19,699 nt of DNA from an uncultured Mailhella sp. Lineage in GTDB: Bacteria > Desulfobacterota > Desulfovibrionia > Desulfovibrionales > Desulfovibrionaceae. The notes beneath the pieces were generated by a model. It saw only the letters and a program-made list of their open reading frames with translations, did not search any database and was not told where the DNA came from. This document shows, piece after piece, positions 7,730 through 15,973 of this stretch. How positions within the stretch are numbered: the first letter of the stretch is position 1; each line of letters opens with the position of its first letter. The stretch is from the NCBI GenBank assembly GCA_948482415.1, contig CAOMFZ010000013.1:1-19699 (forward strand), read 5' to 3'. Both the position numbers and the translations under genes were made by a program.

Positions 7730-10024
7730 TTATTCTTTATTTTGTGCCTGTAACTGTTCAATAAGCTGGCTCAAAACATGGCTTTGGTTTACCACTTCTT
7801 CAACAGCCTTGCGGGCTTCCTGCATGTTGTTTGCATTTTCCTTGGCAATGTTGTTGATACTGTCTACAGATTGGGTGATTTCTTCACTGGTTGCAGATTG
7901 TTCTTCAGAAGCTGTTGCAATAGCACGAACCTGATCGGCGGTTGTATCAGCAAGCTGAACAATACCGAGGAGAGCTTCTCCTGCCTGGTTGACCATTTCA
8001 GTAACCTTTTCAATCTTTTCAACAGCGCCGATTACAAGGCGGGTATTGTCAGCGGTAGAACGCTGAATAGCAGAAATTGCATTGCCGACATCGGTGGTGC
8101 TGGTCATGGTCTTTTCAGCAAGGTTTCTTACTTCGTCAGCAACAACCGCAAATCCGCGTCCTGCTTCACCTGCACGGGCAGCTTCGATTGCCGCGTTCAG
8201 TGCTAAGAGGTTGGTTTGGTCGGCAATATCGGAAATCACGTTCATAATTTCGTTAATGGCTTGAGCATGTTCGGAAAGAACGCCCATTTCAGATTGCAGT
8301 TTCAAGGATTCTTCACGAACTTCGTTCATAGCCTTTACGCATTCCTGCATGGATTCGGAACCGGCTGAAGCTTCGGAACGTACATTGGCAGCACCGTCAG
8401 AGGTTGTGCCTGCGTTGCGGGCAATTTCAAGAACGGTTGCGTTCATTTCTTCAAGAGCAGTAGCAGTGGTAGCTACACGATCAGCCTGATCTTGTGCACC
8501 GCGTTCGGAAAGTTCGATTTGAGCGGAAAGTTCTTCAGAAGCAGAGGAAGCAATATTGGCAACCTGTTCCAGTTCAACCGCAATATTTTGCATATTTTGA
8601 TGTGAGTCAGCAATAATCTTGTTTTGACGTACGCGTTCGGTAATATCCTGCCATACGCTGATAACATCGGAAACGTTGTTATGGCTGTCAATAAGAGGCT
8701 GAGCAATGGTTGAAACGTTGATGTGCTTGCCCTTATGGGTTTCGTATTCGATTTCCAACTGACCGGTTTGCTTGCTTGCAATAGCTTTGCAGGTTGCAGT
8801 GTTGAAGTTTTCCTGACGATACATGAATTGTCCGGAAGTTTCACCGATGCAGTCTTCCATTTTCTTGGAAATTTCAAGCAGGCTCATCATTTCGCGGTTA
8901 GCAAATTTAAGTCTGTTGTTGGCACCGAATACTGCGACAGGGATAGGCATGGATGAAAGAATGCCTTGAGAGAACTGCAGGGTTTCTTTCAGCTTTTCAA
9001 CCATCATGATAATGTTATGGTATACGCCGATATGTTCTTTGCCGTCGTTGATTTCGTAATCACCGTTGGTTACGCGTTCAGCCAAAGTTGAAAGTTCGCC
9101 CGGATCGGTACCGAGTTGTTTCATAATGTTTCTGCTGATAAGAATAGTCAGGAGTACACCAAGAATAACCGCAAAAGCAGATGCAATGATAAGCTGTTGT
9201 TTTACAGAAGCGCTGACGTCATTGAACAATTTTTTGCCAAGCTCAGTAACCGCAACGGATTCCTGCAGTGCATACTGTACGCCTTTATTGGATTGTACGC
9301 GTAAATCCTGGATTTTTTCGCCGGTATCAAGAAGCGGCTGTACCTGATTAAGGTAAAGTCTGATGTCCGCAATGGTTTGGGTAAACATTGGGTTGTTTTT
9401 AACATTATCCTGGTCATACAGTTTATTGGCGGCTGCAATAATATCATCTGCATGCTGATATGCTGCGTCAGTTTTGGAATATAATGCAGCCATCAAAGCA
9501 TAACGGATATTAGCTGCTGAAAGGGCAATATGGTTTGCGATTTTATAATCTTCAGCGCTGCCGGTGAGCTCAAGTTTCTTTTCTGCTTCAGCGCTGAGGT
9601 CATCAAGCCTTTTTTGTACATTATTGCCCAATTTGCTTACATCAGCCATAATTTTATTGAACTCGGTGAAGAGATTTTCAATGGTATTTAAAATTGGGCG
9701 GTATCCTTCAATGTTTTTCAGGATATTATTAAGGTGGTCTTTGTTTTCCTGACTTGTAACAATGCCTAACAATTGCGTGGCATTTTGTTTGCTGCTGTCA
9801 AGCCGTTTATAAGCTTCTTTAATTGGTTCCGGCTTATAATCAATAATAGCTTTGGCAACGTGGCTTTCTGTTGCCATAACATCGTTGATAATGCTTTCGG
9901 AAAGCAAAAGAACGTCTTTTTGTCTGTCATATTTTGCGGTAGCATACCATGAGAGACAAGAAATAGCCGCAATCAAAACAATGGTTGCTCCAAATGCTAA
10001 AAGCAATTTCGTGGTGAGTTTCAT
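7730..10024 (-). CDS. Methyl-accepting chemotaxis protein MCP4 (helical sensor-HAMP-PAS-MA)
   Basis: This 764-aa transmembrane chemoreceptor starts at ATG 10024, with AAGGA 7 nt ahead. TM1 is about 6-27 and the helical periplasmic domain about 30-275, with a second-bundle motif LTGSAEDY near 153-160. TM2 is about 278-298. HAMP starts at KQLGTDPGEL (about 302), PAS is about 352-465 with VWQDITERV at its end, and the signalling domain fills the rest. The sensor is only distantly similar to those of MCP1 and MCP3, while the cytoplasmic half is close to identical. It would feed CheA/CheW like its neighbours. It is the receptor nearest the dsr operon, transcribed divergently from it, but the sequence shows no direct functional link. 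A good sigma-28-like promoter lies 53 nt upstream. Confidence 0.93.
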   Translation of the reverse strand: MKLTTKLLLAFGATIVLIAAISCLSWYATAKYDRQKDVLLLSESIINDVMATESHVAKAIIDYKPEPIKEAYKRLDSSKQNATQLLGIVTSQENKDHLNNILKNIEGYRPILNTIENLFTEFNKIMADVSKLGNNVQKRLDDLSAEAEKKLELTGSAEDYKIANHIALSAANIRYALMAALYSKTDAAYQHADDIIAAANKLYDQDNVKNNPMFTQTIADIRLYLNQVQPLLDTGEKIQDLRVQSNKGVQYALQESVAVTELGKKLFNDVSASVKQQLIIASAFAVILGVLLTILISRNIMKQLGTDPGELSTLAERVTNGDYEINDGKEHIGVYHNIIMMVEKLKETLQFSQGILSSMPIPVAVFGANNRLKFANREMMSLLEISKKMEDCIGETSGQFMYRQENFNTATCKAIASKQTGQLEIEYETHKGKHINVSTIAQPLIDSHNNVSDVISVWQDITERVRQNKIIADSHQNMQNIAVELEQVANIASSASEELSAQIELSERGAQDQADRVATTATALEEMNATVLEIARNAGTTSDGAANVRSEASAGSESMQECVKAMNEVREESLKLQSEMGVLSEHAQAINEIMNVISDIADQTNLLALNAAIEAARAGEAGRGFAVVADEVRNLAEKTMTSTTDVGNAISAIQRSTADNTRLVIGAVEKIEKVTEMVNQAGEALLGIVQLADTTADQVRAIATASEEQSATSEEITQSVDSINNIAKENANNMQEARKAVEEVVNQSHVLSQLIEQLQAQNKE

Positions 10025-10300
10025 AGCTACATCCTTTTTTATTTGTGCCTGTGTGAGCAGGTTTTTCTATAAGCTTAATTTCGGCAATAGAATTAAATAG
10101 TTTAGTTAAAAATCCGTAAAAAAAATTAACTTTTTTAAAGAAAATATCTTGTGGTTAACGTTTTTTTAAGATAGGGTCACCCAAGATAATGGCATTATTA
10201 TCTGCTTTATAGGTTTTTATTAGCACTTAACATTTAAATAAACAAGCCTTTTTTATAAGTTTTATACGAATGTTGTGCTGTTTTCAAGCTTGGAGTGCAT
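10025..10300. promoter_or_regulatory. Divergent control region between MCP4 and the dsr operon
   Basis: The stretch has no gene. On the MCP4 side it has a sigma-28-like promoter (10078-10104). On the dsr side it has GGGTCACCC (about 10174-10182) and an inverted repeat GATAAT-N6-ATTATC (10185-10202), about 100 nt before the first dsr gene. Several AT-rich -10-like sequences exist (for example TATACG near 10263), but I could not find a convincing -35/-10 pair for the + strand. The region must hold the promoter for the six-gene operon. Confidence 0.5.
10078..10104 (-). promoter_or_regulatory. Sigma-28 (FliA)-like promoter of MCP4
   Basis: On the - strand TAAA (10101-10104), exactly 15 nt, then GCCGAAAT (10078-10085) match the FliA consensus TAAA-N15-GCCGATAA in 10 of 12 positions. 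The site is 53 nt upstream of the MCP4 start. This would place the receptor in the late flagellar regulon. Confidence 0.65.
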
Positions 10301-10861
10301 ATGCTTTTTCTTGATACCGTCAAACAAAATAAACCCGTTTTATTGCAGAAATGGGTGGATAAATATTACGCCGCCTATCCTTTGGGAAGCACGGGCTTTA
10401 TCCGCACCAGTACGGACAGATTTCAAAATCCCATTGGAATTATTACGCAAACAAGCTTGAATACTTTATATGATGCTGTTATTGGCGAAGAGATTGAACT
10501 TTCTGATGTGCATAAGGCACTGGCGGAATTGGTGCAGCTTCGCGCTGTACAGGAAATGCCGCCCTCAAGGGCTGTTGGTCCCATGGCTCAGTTAAAAACA
10601 TTATTTAAAGAGGAAGTATTTGACAATCTTGTCAAAGACAATAAAGACCCAAAAGTTTCGCAGGAAATTTTTGAGGAATTTTTTACGGTAGAGGCTCGTA
10701 TTGACGGTCTTTTGCTCCTGTCGCTGGATTTATATGCGGCAGACAGGGAAAAAGTCTTTAATTTACGAGTAGAGGAAATACATCGCAGTCAGTCTCAGGT
10801 TGTGCGCTGGGCTAAGCTGCGGGAGGAAAAAATGTCAACTAACAACAACTCTGAGGAGTAA
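10301..10861 (+). CDS. RsbRD N-terminal domain protein, first gene of the dsr operon
   Basis: This 186-aa soluble, mostly helical protein resembles the RsbRD N-terminal domain, the sensory part of RsbR-type stressosome proteins. Diagnostic pieces are FQNPIG (41-46), a following helix with LYDAV, LRAVQ (80-84), PSRAV (88-92) and QLK after it. There is no STAS domain, so it is a stand-alone sensor-like unit and not a full stressosome protein. The start is taken as ATG 10301, with TGGAG 5 nt ahead; a GTG at 10295 lies inside that ribosome site. It ends 4 nt before dsrM and is surely co-transcribed. From memory, similar small genes precede dsrM in other Desulfovibrio-type organisms. Its role is unknown; binding or regulation of the Dsr membrane complex or of DsrC is a guess. 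The C-terminal third (about 115-186) is charged and helical. Confidence 0.8.
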   Translation: MLFLDTVKQNKPVLLQKWVDKYYAAYPLGSTGFIRTSTDRFQNPIGIITQTSLNTLYDAVIGEEIELSDVHKALAELVQLRAVQEMPPSRAVGPMAQLKTLFKEEVFDNLVKDNKDPKVSQEIFEEFFTVEARIDGLLLLSLDLYAADREKVFNLRVEEIHRSQSQVVRWAKLREEKMSTNNNSEE

Positions 10862-10865
10862 TGGA

Positions 10866-11927
10866 ATGGCTATTGCATTAGGAGCAATTTTAATCATTCT
10901 TGCTATTGCTTGGGGTGGAGCTTTGATCGGCTTGAAATATGTGCTTGGCGTGGTTTTGCCGGGTCTTGCGCTTCTCGTCTTTATCATTGGCTTCATAATG
11001 CGATTAGTGTATTGGGCAAAATCCCCGGTACCTTTTGCAATTCCAACAACTGGCGGACAAGAAAAATCTCTTGACTGGATTAAGCCTGCTCGTCTCGATT
11101 GCCCCACAACCACAATGGGACTTATCGGGCGTATGGTTTTGGAAATCTTCACATTTAGATCTCTGTTTAGAAATACAAGAGCAGTGCGTACTGACGACAA
11201 CGGAACACCCCGTATTACCTACTATTCTTCAAAATGGTTATGGCTTTTTGCTTTGCTTTTCCATTACAGCATGCTTGTTATTGTTATTCGTCATGCACGC
11301 TTTATTCTTGAACCGGTACCTTTCTGTATTAATGCTGTGGAATTTTTAGACGGACTTTTTCAGGTTGGAACGCCGCGTTTCTTCATGTCAAATGCATTAA
11401 TCCTTGCAGGTCTTGGATTTTTATTCCTGCGCCGTGTATGCAATGAAAGACTTCGCTACCTTTCCCTGCCTGCTGACTATTTTGCACTTTTCCTTTTGCT
11501 TGCAGTAGTTGGTTCCGGTATTTGCATGCGCTATATTGACAAGGTTGATATTGCAATGGTGAAAGTGGTACTTATGGGTCTTGTCACCTTTAATCTTCCT
11601 ACCATGGAACAAGTATCACAAATTGGCTCCATCTTCTTTATTCACGTTACTTTTGTGAGTGTACTTCTCATTTACTTCCCATTCTCAAAATTGATGCACA
11701 TGGGCGGTATCTTCTTCTCACCAACCCGTAACCTGAAGTGTAATACCCGTGAAGTTCGCCACATTAACCCATGGAACCCTCCAAAGAAATTCCATACCTA
11801 TGCGGCTTATGAAGATGATTTCCGTGAACTTATGGTTGAAGCTGATCTTCCTGTAGATAAACCTCTCGAAGAAAGCGCTGATGAAGAACCGGCAACCGAA
11901 GAAACAAACGAAAAAGCACCAGCTTAA
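10866..11927 (+). CDS. DsrM, NarI-like cytochrome b subunit of the DsrMKJOP complex
   Basis: This 353-aa integral membrane diheme cytochrome b subunit exchanges electrons with menaquinol and passes them to DsrK. Hydrophobic helices lie at about 4-22, 26-49, 122-142, 171-189, 204-222 and 251-275. The NarI-like core carries His133 and His143 in one helix (FHYSMLVIVIRHARF) and His260 and His278 in the last, which are likely heme b ligands. The C-terminal tail (about 315-353) is cytoplasmic and very acidic. The reading frame opens 22 codons earlier (10800), but ATG 10866 is chosen because it has GAGGAG 7 nt ahead and gives a normal N-terminal membrane helix. It starts 4 nt after the RsbRD-like gene. 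A small membrane protein of this type also occurs in Hme and Tme complexes, but the full gene order identifies DsrM. Confidence 0.93.
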   Translation: MAIALGAILIILAIAWGGALIGLKYVLGVVLPGLALLVFIIGFIMRLVYWAKSPVPFAIPTTGGQEKSLDWIKPARLDCPTTTMGLIGRMVLEIFTFRSLFRNTRAVRTDDNGTPRITYYSSKWLWLFALLFHYSMLVIVIRHARFILEPVPFCINAVEFLDGLFQVGTPRFFMSNALILAGLGFLFLRRVCNERLRYLSLPADYFALFLLLAVVGSGICMRYIDKVDIAMVKVVLMGLVTFNLPTMEQVSQIGSIFFIHVTFVSVLLIYFPFSKLMHMGGIFFSPTRNLKCNTREVRHINPWNPPKKFHTYAAYEDDFRELMVEADLPVDKPLEESADEEPATEETNEKAPA

Positions 11928-11938
11928 GGAGATAGAAT

Positions 11939-13600
11939 ATGGCTAAAATGCCTACCTCTAATCAGCTTTTGGCTGAAACGCCTGCTAGCTTTCCCGATAA
12001 AGGCTGGATGGACATCAAAGCTGAATTTATTCCCGGTCGTTATCCTTACCCGGCTAAAGCTGAAACAATGGAAAAAATGGGTTTCGTCAATGCTCACACC
12101 TGGGCTCCTGAGGATGAAGACTGGAATCTTCCTGAAAATTGGGAAGAAATTTTGTATAATGGTTTGAAAGAACGCCTTGAAAAACACCGTTCTTTAAAAG
12201 TTTTCATGGATACTTGTGTACGCTGCGGCGCTTGTGCTGATAAATGCCACTTCTTCCTTGGTACCAATGATCCAAAAAATATGCCTGTGCTCCGTGCAGA
12301 ACTTTTGCGCTCCATTTACCGCAAAGATTTTACTTTTGCAGGTAAAATCCTTGGTAAGGCAGCCGGTGCCCGTTCTGTAAACAAAGATGTTGTAAAAGAA
12401 CTTTTCTCTTATGCATATCAATGTACAGAATGCCGCCGCTGCTCTCTGTTCTGCCCATATGGCATTGATACGGCTGAAATTACCGCCATTGTCCGTGAAC
12501 TTTTATACGAACTCGGTCTTGGCATTAACTGGGTCATGGAACCTGTTGCCAACTGTAACCGCACCGGCAACCACTTGGGTATTCAGCCTCATGCCTTCAA
12601 AGAAATCGTTGAATTTTTGTGCGATGATATCGAAACCGTAACCGGTATCCGCATCAATCCTCCTTTCAACGAAAAAGGCCATGAAGTTCTCTTTATTACT
12701 CCTTCAGGTGACGTCTTTGCCGACCCGGGTATTTATACCTTTATGGGTTACCTTATGCTCTTCCATGAAATCGGGCTTGACTATACTTTGTCAACCTATG
12801 CTTCAGAAGGTGGTAACTTTGGTTCTTTCGTATCCTTTGATATGGCAAAGAAACTCAATGCAAAAATGTACCACGAAGCAGAACGTCTCGGCGTAAAATG
12901 GATTTTAGGCGGTGAATGCGGTCACATGTGGCGTGTTATCAACCAATACATGGCTACCTACAACGGACCGACTCCTCCAAACATGGTAACCCCTGTTTCC
13001 CCCATTACCGGCACTGTTTTTGAAAATGCAAAAGCAACCAAAATGGTGCACATTGTTGAGTTTACTGCTGACCTTATTAAACACAATAAACTCAATCTGC
13101 GTCCGGAAAGAAACGACCACCTCATTACCACATGGCACGACTCATGCAACCCGTCCCGTGCTATGGGCTGTTTTGAAGAACCTCGTTCCATTCTTAAAGC
13201 TGTCTGCAACAACTTCTTTGAAATGCCTGAACACACTATCCGTGAAGAAACATTCTGCTGCGGTGCCGGTTCCGGTTTGAACTCAGAAGAAGTTATGAAC
13301 CTGCGTATGCGCGGCGGTCTTCCGCGTGCAAACGCTGTTCGCTGGGTAGCCGACCACAACGATGTAAACCGTGTTGTATGTATGTGCGCCCTTGACCGTG
13401 CTATTTTGCCTCCGCTTATGAATTACTGGAATCCCGGCGTTGATGTCAGCGGTCTTCATGAATTAGTCGGCAACGCTCTGATTATGAAAGACGAACAGCA
13501 GCCCCGTACCATGGACCTCCGTCAGGAAGACCTCGAATTTCCTGATCCGGAACCGGATGAAGAAGCTGGTGAAGAACAAGAAAATGGAGGAGAAGAATAA
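11939..13600 (+). CDS. DsrK, HdrD-like iron-sulfur catalytic subunit
   Basis: This 553-aa cytoplasmic iron-sulfur protein is related to heterodisulfide reductase HdrD and is proposed to reduce the DsrC trisulfide made by DsrAB. It has two [4Fe-4S] ferredoxin motifs: C93-x2-C96-x2-C99-x3-C103 and C162-x2-C165-x2-C168-x3-C172. The CCG-type region for a noncubane [4Fe-4S] centre has GECG at 325-328, C403 in HDSCN, C440-C441 in FCCGAG, and C481/C483. No signal peptide or membrane helix is seen. The C-terminus (about 530-553) is strongly acidic. AAGGAG overlaps the dsrM stop, 7 nt before this ATG. The stop overlaps the dsrJ start by 1 nt, which suggests coupled translation. Wobble positions are rich in C (AAC, ACC, TTC), as in highly expressed genes. 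Confidence 0.95.
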   Translation: MAKMPTSNQLLAETPASFPDKGWMDIKAEFIPGRYPYPAKAETMEKMGFVNAHTWAPEDEDWNLPENWEEILYNGLKERLEKHRSLKVFMDTCVRCGACADKCHFFLGTNDPKNMPVLRAELLRSIYRKDFTFAGKILGKAAGARSVNKDVVKELFSYAYQCTECRRCSLFCPYGIDTAEITAIVRELLYELGLGINWVMEPVANCNRTGNHLGIQPHAFKEIVEFLCDDIETVTGIRINPPFNEKGHEVLFITPSGDVFADPGIYTFMGYLMLFHEIGLDYTLSTYASEGGNFGSFVSFDMAKKLNAKMYHEAERLGVKWILGGECGHMWRVINQYMATYNGPTPPNMVTPVSPITGTVFENAKATKMVHIVEFTADLIKHNKLNLRPERNDHLITTWHDSCNPSRAMGCFEEPRSILKAVCNNFFEMPEHTIREETFCCGAGSGLNSEEVMNLRMRGGLPRANAVRWVADHNDVNRVVCMCALDRAILPPLMNYWNPGVDVSGLHELVGNALIMKDEQQPRTMDLRQEDLEFPDPEPDEEAGEEQENGGEE

Positions 13601-13992
13601 TGTATAACTCAAAGTATGTTATTACAGGTATTATCCTCTTTGTAGTGATTTTTACCAGTCCTGTTTGGCTGAATATCTTTTCTGCTAAATATGATTATCC
13701 TGATGTTGCAAAACCGGTCGGCAAAAACGGCGAAGCACTCGAATGTGTGGAACCAACCGAATGGATGCGTGCAAACCATATGGAACTTCTTATCGAATGG
13801 CGCGACCAGGCTCTTCGTGAAGAAAAACGTGTGTATGTTTCAAGCACCGGAAAAGAATGGGAAACAAGTTTACAAAAAACTTGCTTGGCTTGTCACACTG
13901 ATTACGATAATTTCTGCAAAAAATGTCACGACCAAAACGCCGTTGAACCGTATTGCTGGGATTGTCACATTCAGCCTCAGGGGAATAAATAA
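13600..13992 (+). CDS. DsrJ, periplasmic triheme cytochrome c
   Basis: This 130-aa protein is anchored by an uncleaved-looking N-terminal signal helix (about 7-26), with the rest in the periplasm. Three c-type heme motifs are present: CLACH (95-99), CKKCH (106-110) and CWDCH (119-123). Cys49 in ALECVEPTEWMR corresponds to the conserved cysteine that serves as an unusual axial ligand to one DsrJ heme in studied homologues. It begins inside the dsrK stop (TAATG) and ends inside the dsrO start in the same way, so dsrK, dsrJ and dsrO are probably translationally coupled. The length is normal for DsrJ. It likely hands electrons to or from DsrO, but its physiological partner is not clear from the sequence. 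Confidence 0.94.
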   Translation: MYNSKYVITGIILFVVIFTSPVWLNIFSAKYDYPDVAKPVGKNGEALECVEPTEWMRANHMELLIEWRDQALREEKRVYVSSTGKEWETSLQKTCLACHTDYDNFCKKCHDQNAVEPYCWDCHIQPQGNK

Positions 13993-14783
13993 TGAATGCT
14001 AATAGACGTTACTTTTTAAAAGTTGCGGGACTTTCTACTTTTGCCCTCACTGCTGGTGTTGGTGCAAGCGTAGCAAAAGCTGTTACCGCAGCAAAAGAAG
14101 CAGGTGACGGAGCTTACAAGGTATCTGAAAAGGCTGTGCACGGCAAACGCTTTGCCATGGTTATTGATACCCGTAAGTTTGAAACCGAAGAAGATATGCT
14201 GCCAATTATCGAGGCTTGCCATAAGTACCACAATGTACCGAAAATCGACGGCCCAAAAGAAATTAAATGGATTTGGCACGATAAATTCCACCATGCTTTT
14301 ACCGACGATACTTCTCCGCTCGTTCCGGAAGAAGTAAAAAATCGTCCTTATTTCATGCTTTGCAACCACTGCTCAAATCCAAGCTGTGTGCGCGTTTGCC
14401 CAACAAAAGCAACATATTTGACTTCTCAAAATCTTGTTGCCATTGACTATCACCGCTGTGTCGGCTGCCGTTTCTGTATGGCTGCCTGCCCTTACGGATC
14501 CCGTTCTTTCAACTTCACTGACCCGCGCCAGTATATCAAACCGGAAGATTTGAATTATGAATATCCGTCCCGTATGCGCGGTGTTGTTGAAAAATGTACA
14601 TTCTGTGCAGAACGTCTGGAAATCGGCAAACTTCCTGTTTGTGTGGAAGCTTCCGATGGTGCAATTTTGTTTGGTGATTTGAATGATCCAGAGTCTGATG
14701 TTCGTCAAGCATTGGCTGAAAACTTTACTATACGCCGTAAACCGTCACTTGGTACTGATCCGGGCGTATACTATATTATTTAG
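13992..14783 (+). CDS. DsrO, Tat-exported iron-sulfur subunit
   Basis: This 263-aa periplasmic ferredoxin-like subunit has a twin-arginine signal (RRYFLK at 5-10, hydrophobic stretch to about 30). It links DsrJ to the membrane subunit DsrP. Cysteine motifs are C124-x2-C127-x4-C132-x3-C136, C156-x2-C159-x2-C162-x3-C166, and C202-x2-C205-x11-C217. The motif that comes first in four-cluster relatives is reduced to Cys76 (EACHKYHNVP), and the last motif lacks its fourth cysteine (S221 stands there). The protein has exactly 12 cysteines, enough for three [4Fe-4S] clusters, which agrees with what is known of DsrO. It overlaps dsrJ by 1 nt. The FGDLNDPES motif near the C-terminus is typical of this family. 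Confidence 0.94.
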   Translation: MNANRRYFLKVAGLSTFALTAGVGASVAKAVTAAKEAGDGAYKVSEKAVHGKRFAMVIDTRKFETEEDMLPIIEACHKYHNVPKIDGPKEIKWIWHDKFHHAFTDDTSPLVPEEVKNRPYFMLCNHCSNPSCVRVCPTKATYLTSQNLVAIDYHRCVGCRFCMAACPYGSRSFNFTDPRQYIKPEDLNYEYPSRMRGVVEKCTFCAERLEIGKLPVCVEASDGAILFGDLNDPESDVRQALAENFTIRRKPSLGTDPGVYYII

Positions 14784-14791
14784 GAGGCAAT

Positions 14792-15973
14792 ATGCTTGAG
14801 AAAGTATTGAAAGGTTCACCTAAATACTATGCGTGGCTTGGCTTTTTATGCACAATAATCGCCATTGCTGCTTGTGTATATGTTTATCAGCTCATGTATG
14901 GTCTTGGTATCACTGGTTTGACAAGAGATTCTTCCTGGGGATTTTATATCGCTCAGTTCACCTATTTGGTCGGGGTTGCGGCATCTGCTGTTATGCTCGT
15001 GCTTCCTGCATATTTCCACCACTATGTAAAGTTTAAACGTGTCATCATCTTTGGTGAATTTCTCGCCATTGGTGCTGTTATCATGTGCATGTGCTTCATT
15101 GTTGTGGATATGGGACAGCCTCACCGCGTACTCAACGTTATTTTGCATCCGACTCCAAACTCAGTTCTTTTCTGGGACGCAACCGTTTTGACCGGTTATT
15201 TGGTGCTGAACGCAGTTATCGGCTGGACAACTCTGGAAGCAGACAAAGTGGGCATGGCTCCTCCAAAATGGATTAAATACCTTGTCTATATTTCCATTTT
15301 CTGGGCATTCTCTATCCACACCGTCACAGCGTTCCTGTATGCCGGTTTGCCGGGACGTCACTTCTGGTTAACCGCTATTTTGGCAGCACGTTTCCTTTCA
15401 TCTGCATTCTGTTCAGGTCCTGCAATCCTGCTCCTCCTGATTATGCTCCTGAAGAAAATTGCCGGTTTTGACTGCGGCAAGTCTGTTATCAAGACTTTGA
15501 CCCTCATCATTACCTATGCAATGTGTTTAAACGTGTTCTTCTTCTGTCTGGAACTCTTCACTGCGTTCTACAGCGGAATCCCAAGCCACTACCTTCCTAT
15601 TCAGGCTCTCTTTGGTGTTGTTGGCGCTGAAGGTGCATGGATTGGTGCTTGGATGTGGGTAGCAGCAGCTCTTGCTATTATTTCTGTTATCCTCTTGCTT
15701 TTCCCGCAATTCAGAGAAAACCAAAACTTACTCCCATGGACATTGATCCTTCTTGTTATCGCAACCTGGATCGACAAGGGCTTAGGTCTTCTTATCGGCG
15801 GTTTCAACCCAACCCCATTTGAATACTTGACCGTTTATACACCGACTTTTGCCGAAGTTACCATTTCCTGCGGTATCTTTGCAATTGGCGCCTTGGTCGT
15901 TTCTCTCCTTTGGAAGATTGCTCTTGATGTCAAGAAGGAAAACCGCAGTTTTGATTTGCCTGCCGGCGAATAA
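14792..15973 (+). CDS. DsrP, NrfD/PsrC-type membrane subunit
   Basis: This 393-aa integral membrane protein is of the NrfD (polysulfide reductase PsrC) family, with about ten hydrophobic helices. It is the quinone-interacting anchor for DsrO and DsrJ on the periplasmic side. The family-like segments SWGFYIAQFTYLVGVAASAV (about 48-67) and DMGQPHR (about 106-112) are present. No heme-binding motif is seen, as expected. AGGAGG (14782-14787) overlaps the dsrO stop and lies 4 nt before the ATG. It is the last gene of the operon; a strong terminator follows about 100 nt downstream. By itself it could be the anchor of another CISM complex, but the preceding dsrMKJO order settles the identity. Confidence 0.94.
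   Translation: MLEKVLKGSPKYYAWLGFLCTIIAIAACVYVYQLMYGLGITGLTRDSSWGFYIAQFTYLVGVAASAVMLVLPAYFHHYVKFKRVIIFGEFLAIGAVIMCMCFIVVDMGQPHRVLNVILHPTPNSVLFWDATVLTGYLVLNAVIGWTTLEADKVGMAPPKWIKYLVYISIFWAFSIHTVTAFLYAGLPGRHFWLTAILAARFLSSAFCSGPAILLLLIMLLKKIAGFDCGKSVIKTLTLIITYAMCLNVFFFCLELFTAFYSGIPSHYLPIQALFGVVGAEGAWIGAWMWVAAALAIISVILLLFPQFRENQNLLPWTLILLVIATWIDKGLGLLIGGFNPTPFEYLTVYTPTFAEVTISCGIFAIGALVVSLLWKIALDVKKENRSFDLPAGE

Noticed and set aside
10800..10865. N-terminal extension of DsrM (22 codons)
   Set aside because: It overlaps the end of the preceding gene in another frame, is not membrane-like and has no ribosome site. ATG 10866 has GAGGAG at good spacing.
12094..13359. Several - strand ORFs within dsrK (for example 12958-13359)
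   Set aside because: They lie entirely opposite a strongly supported iron-sulfur protein gene, and their composition reflects its codons.
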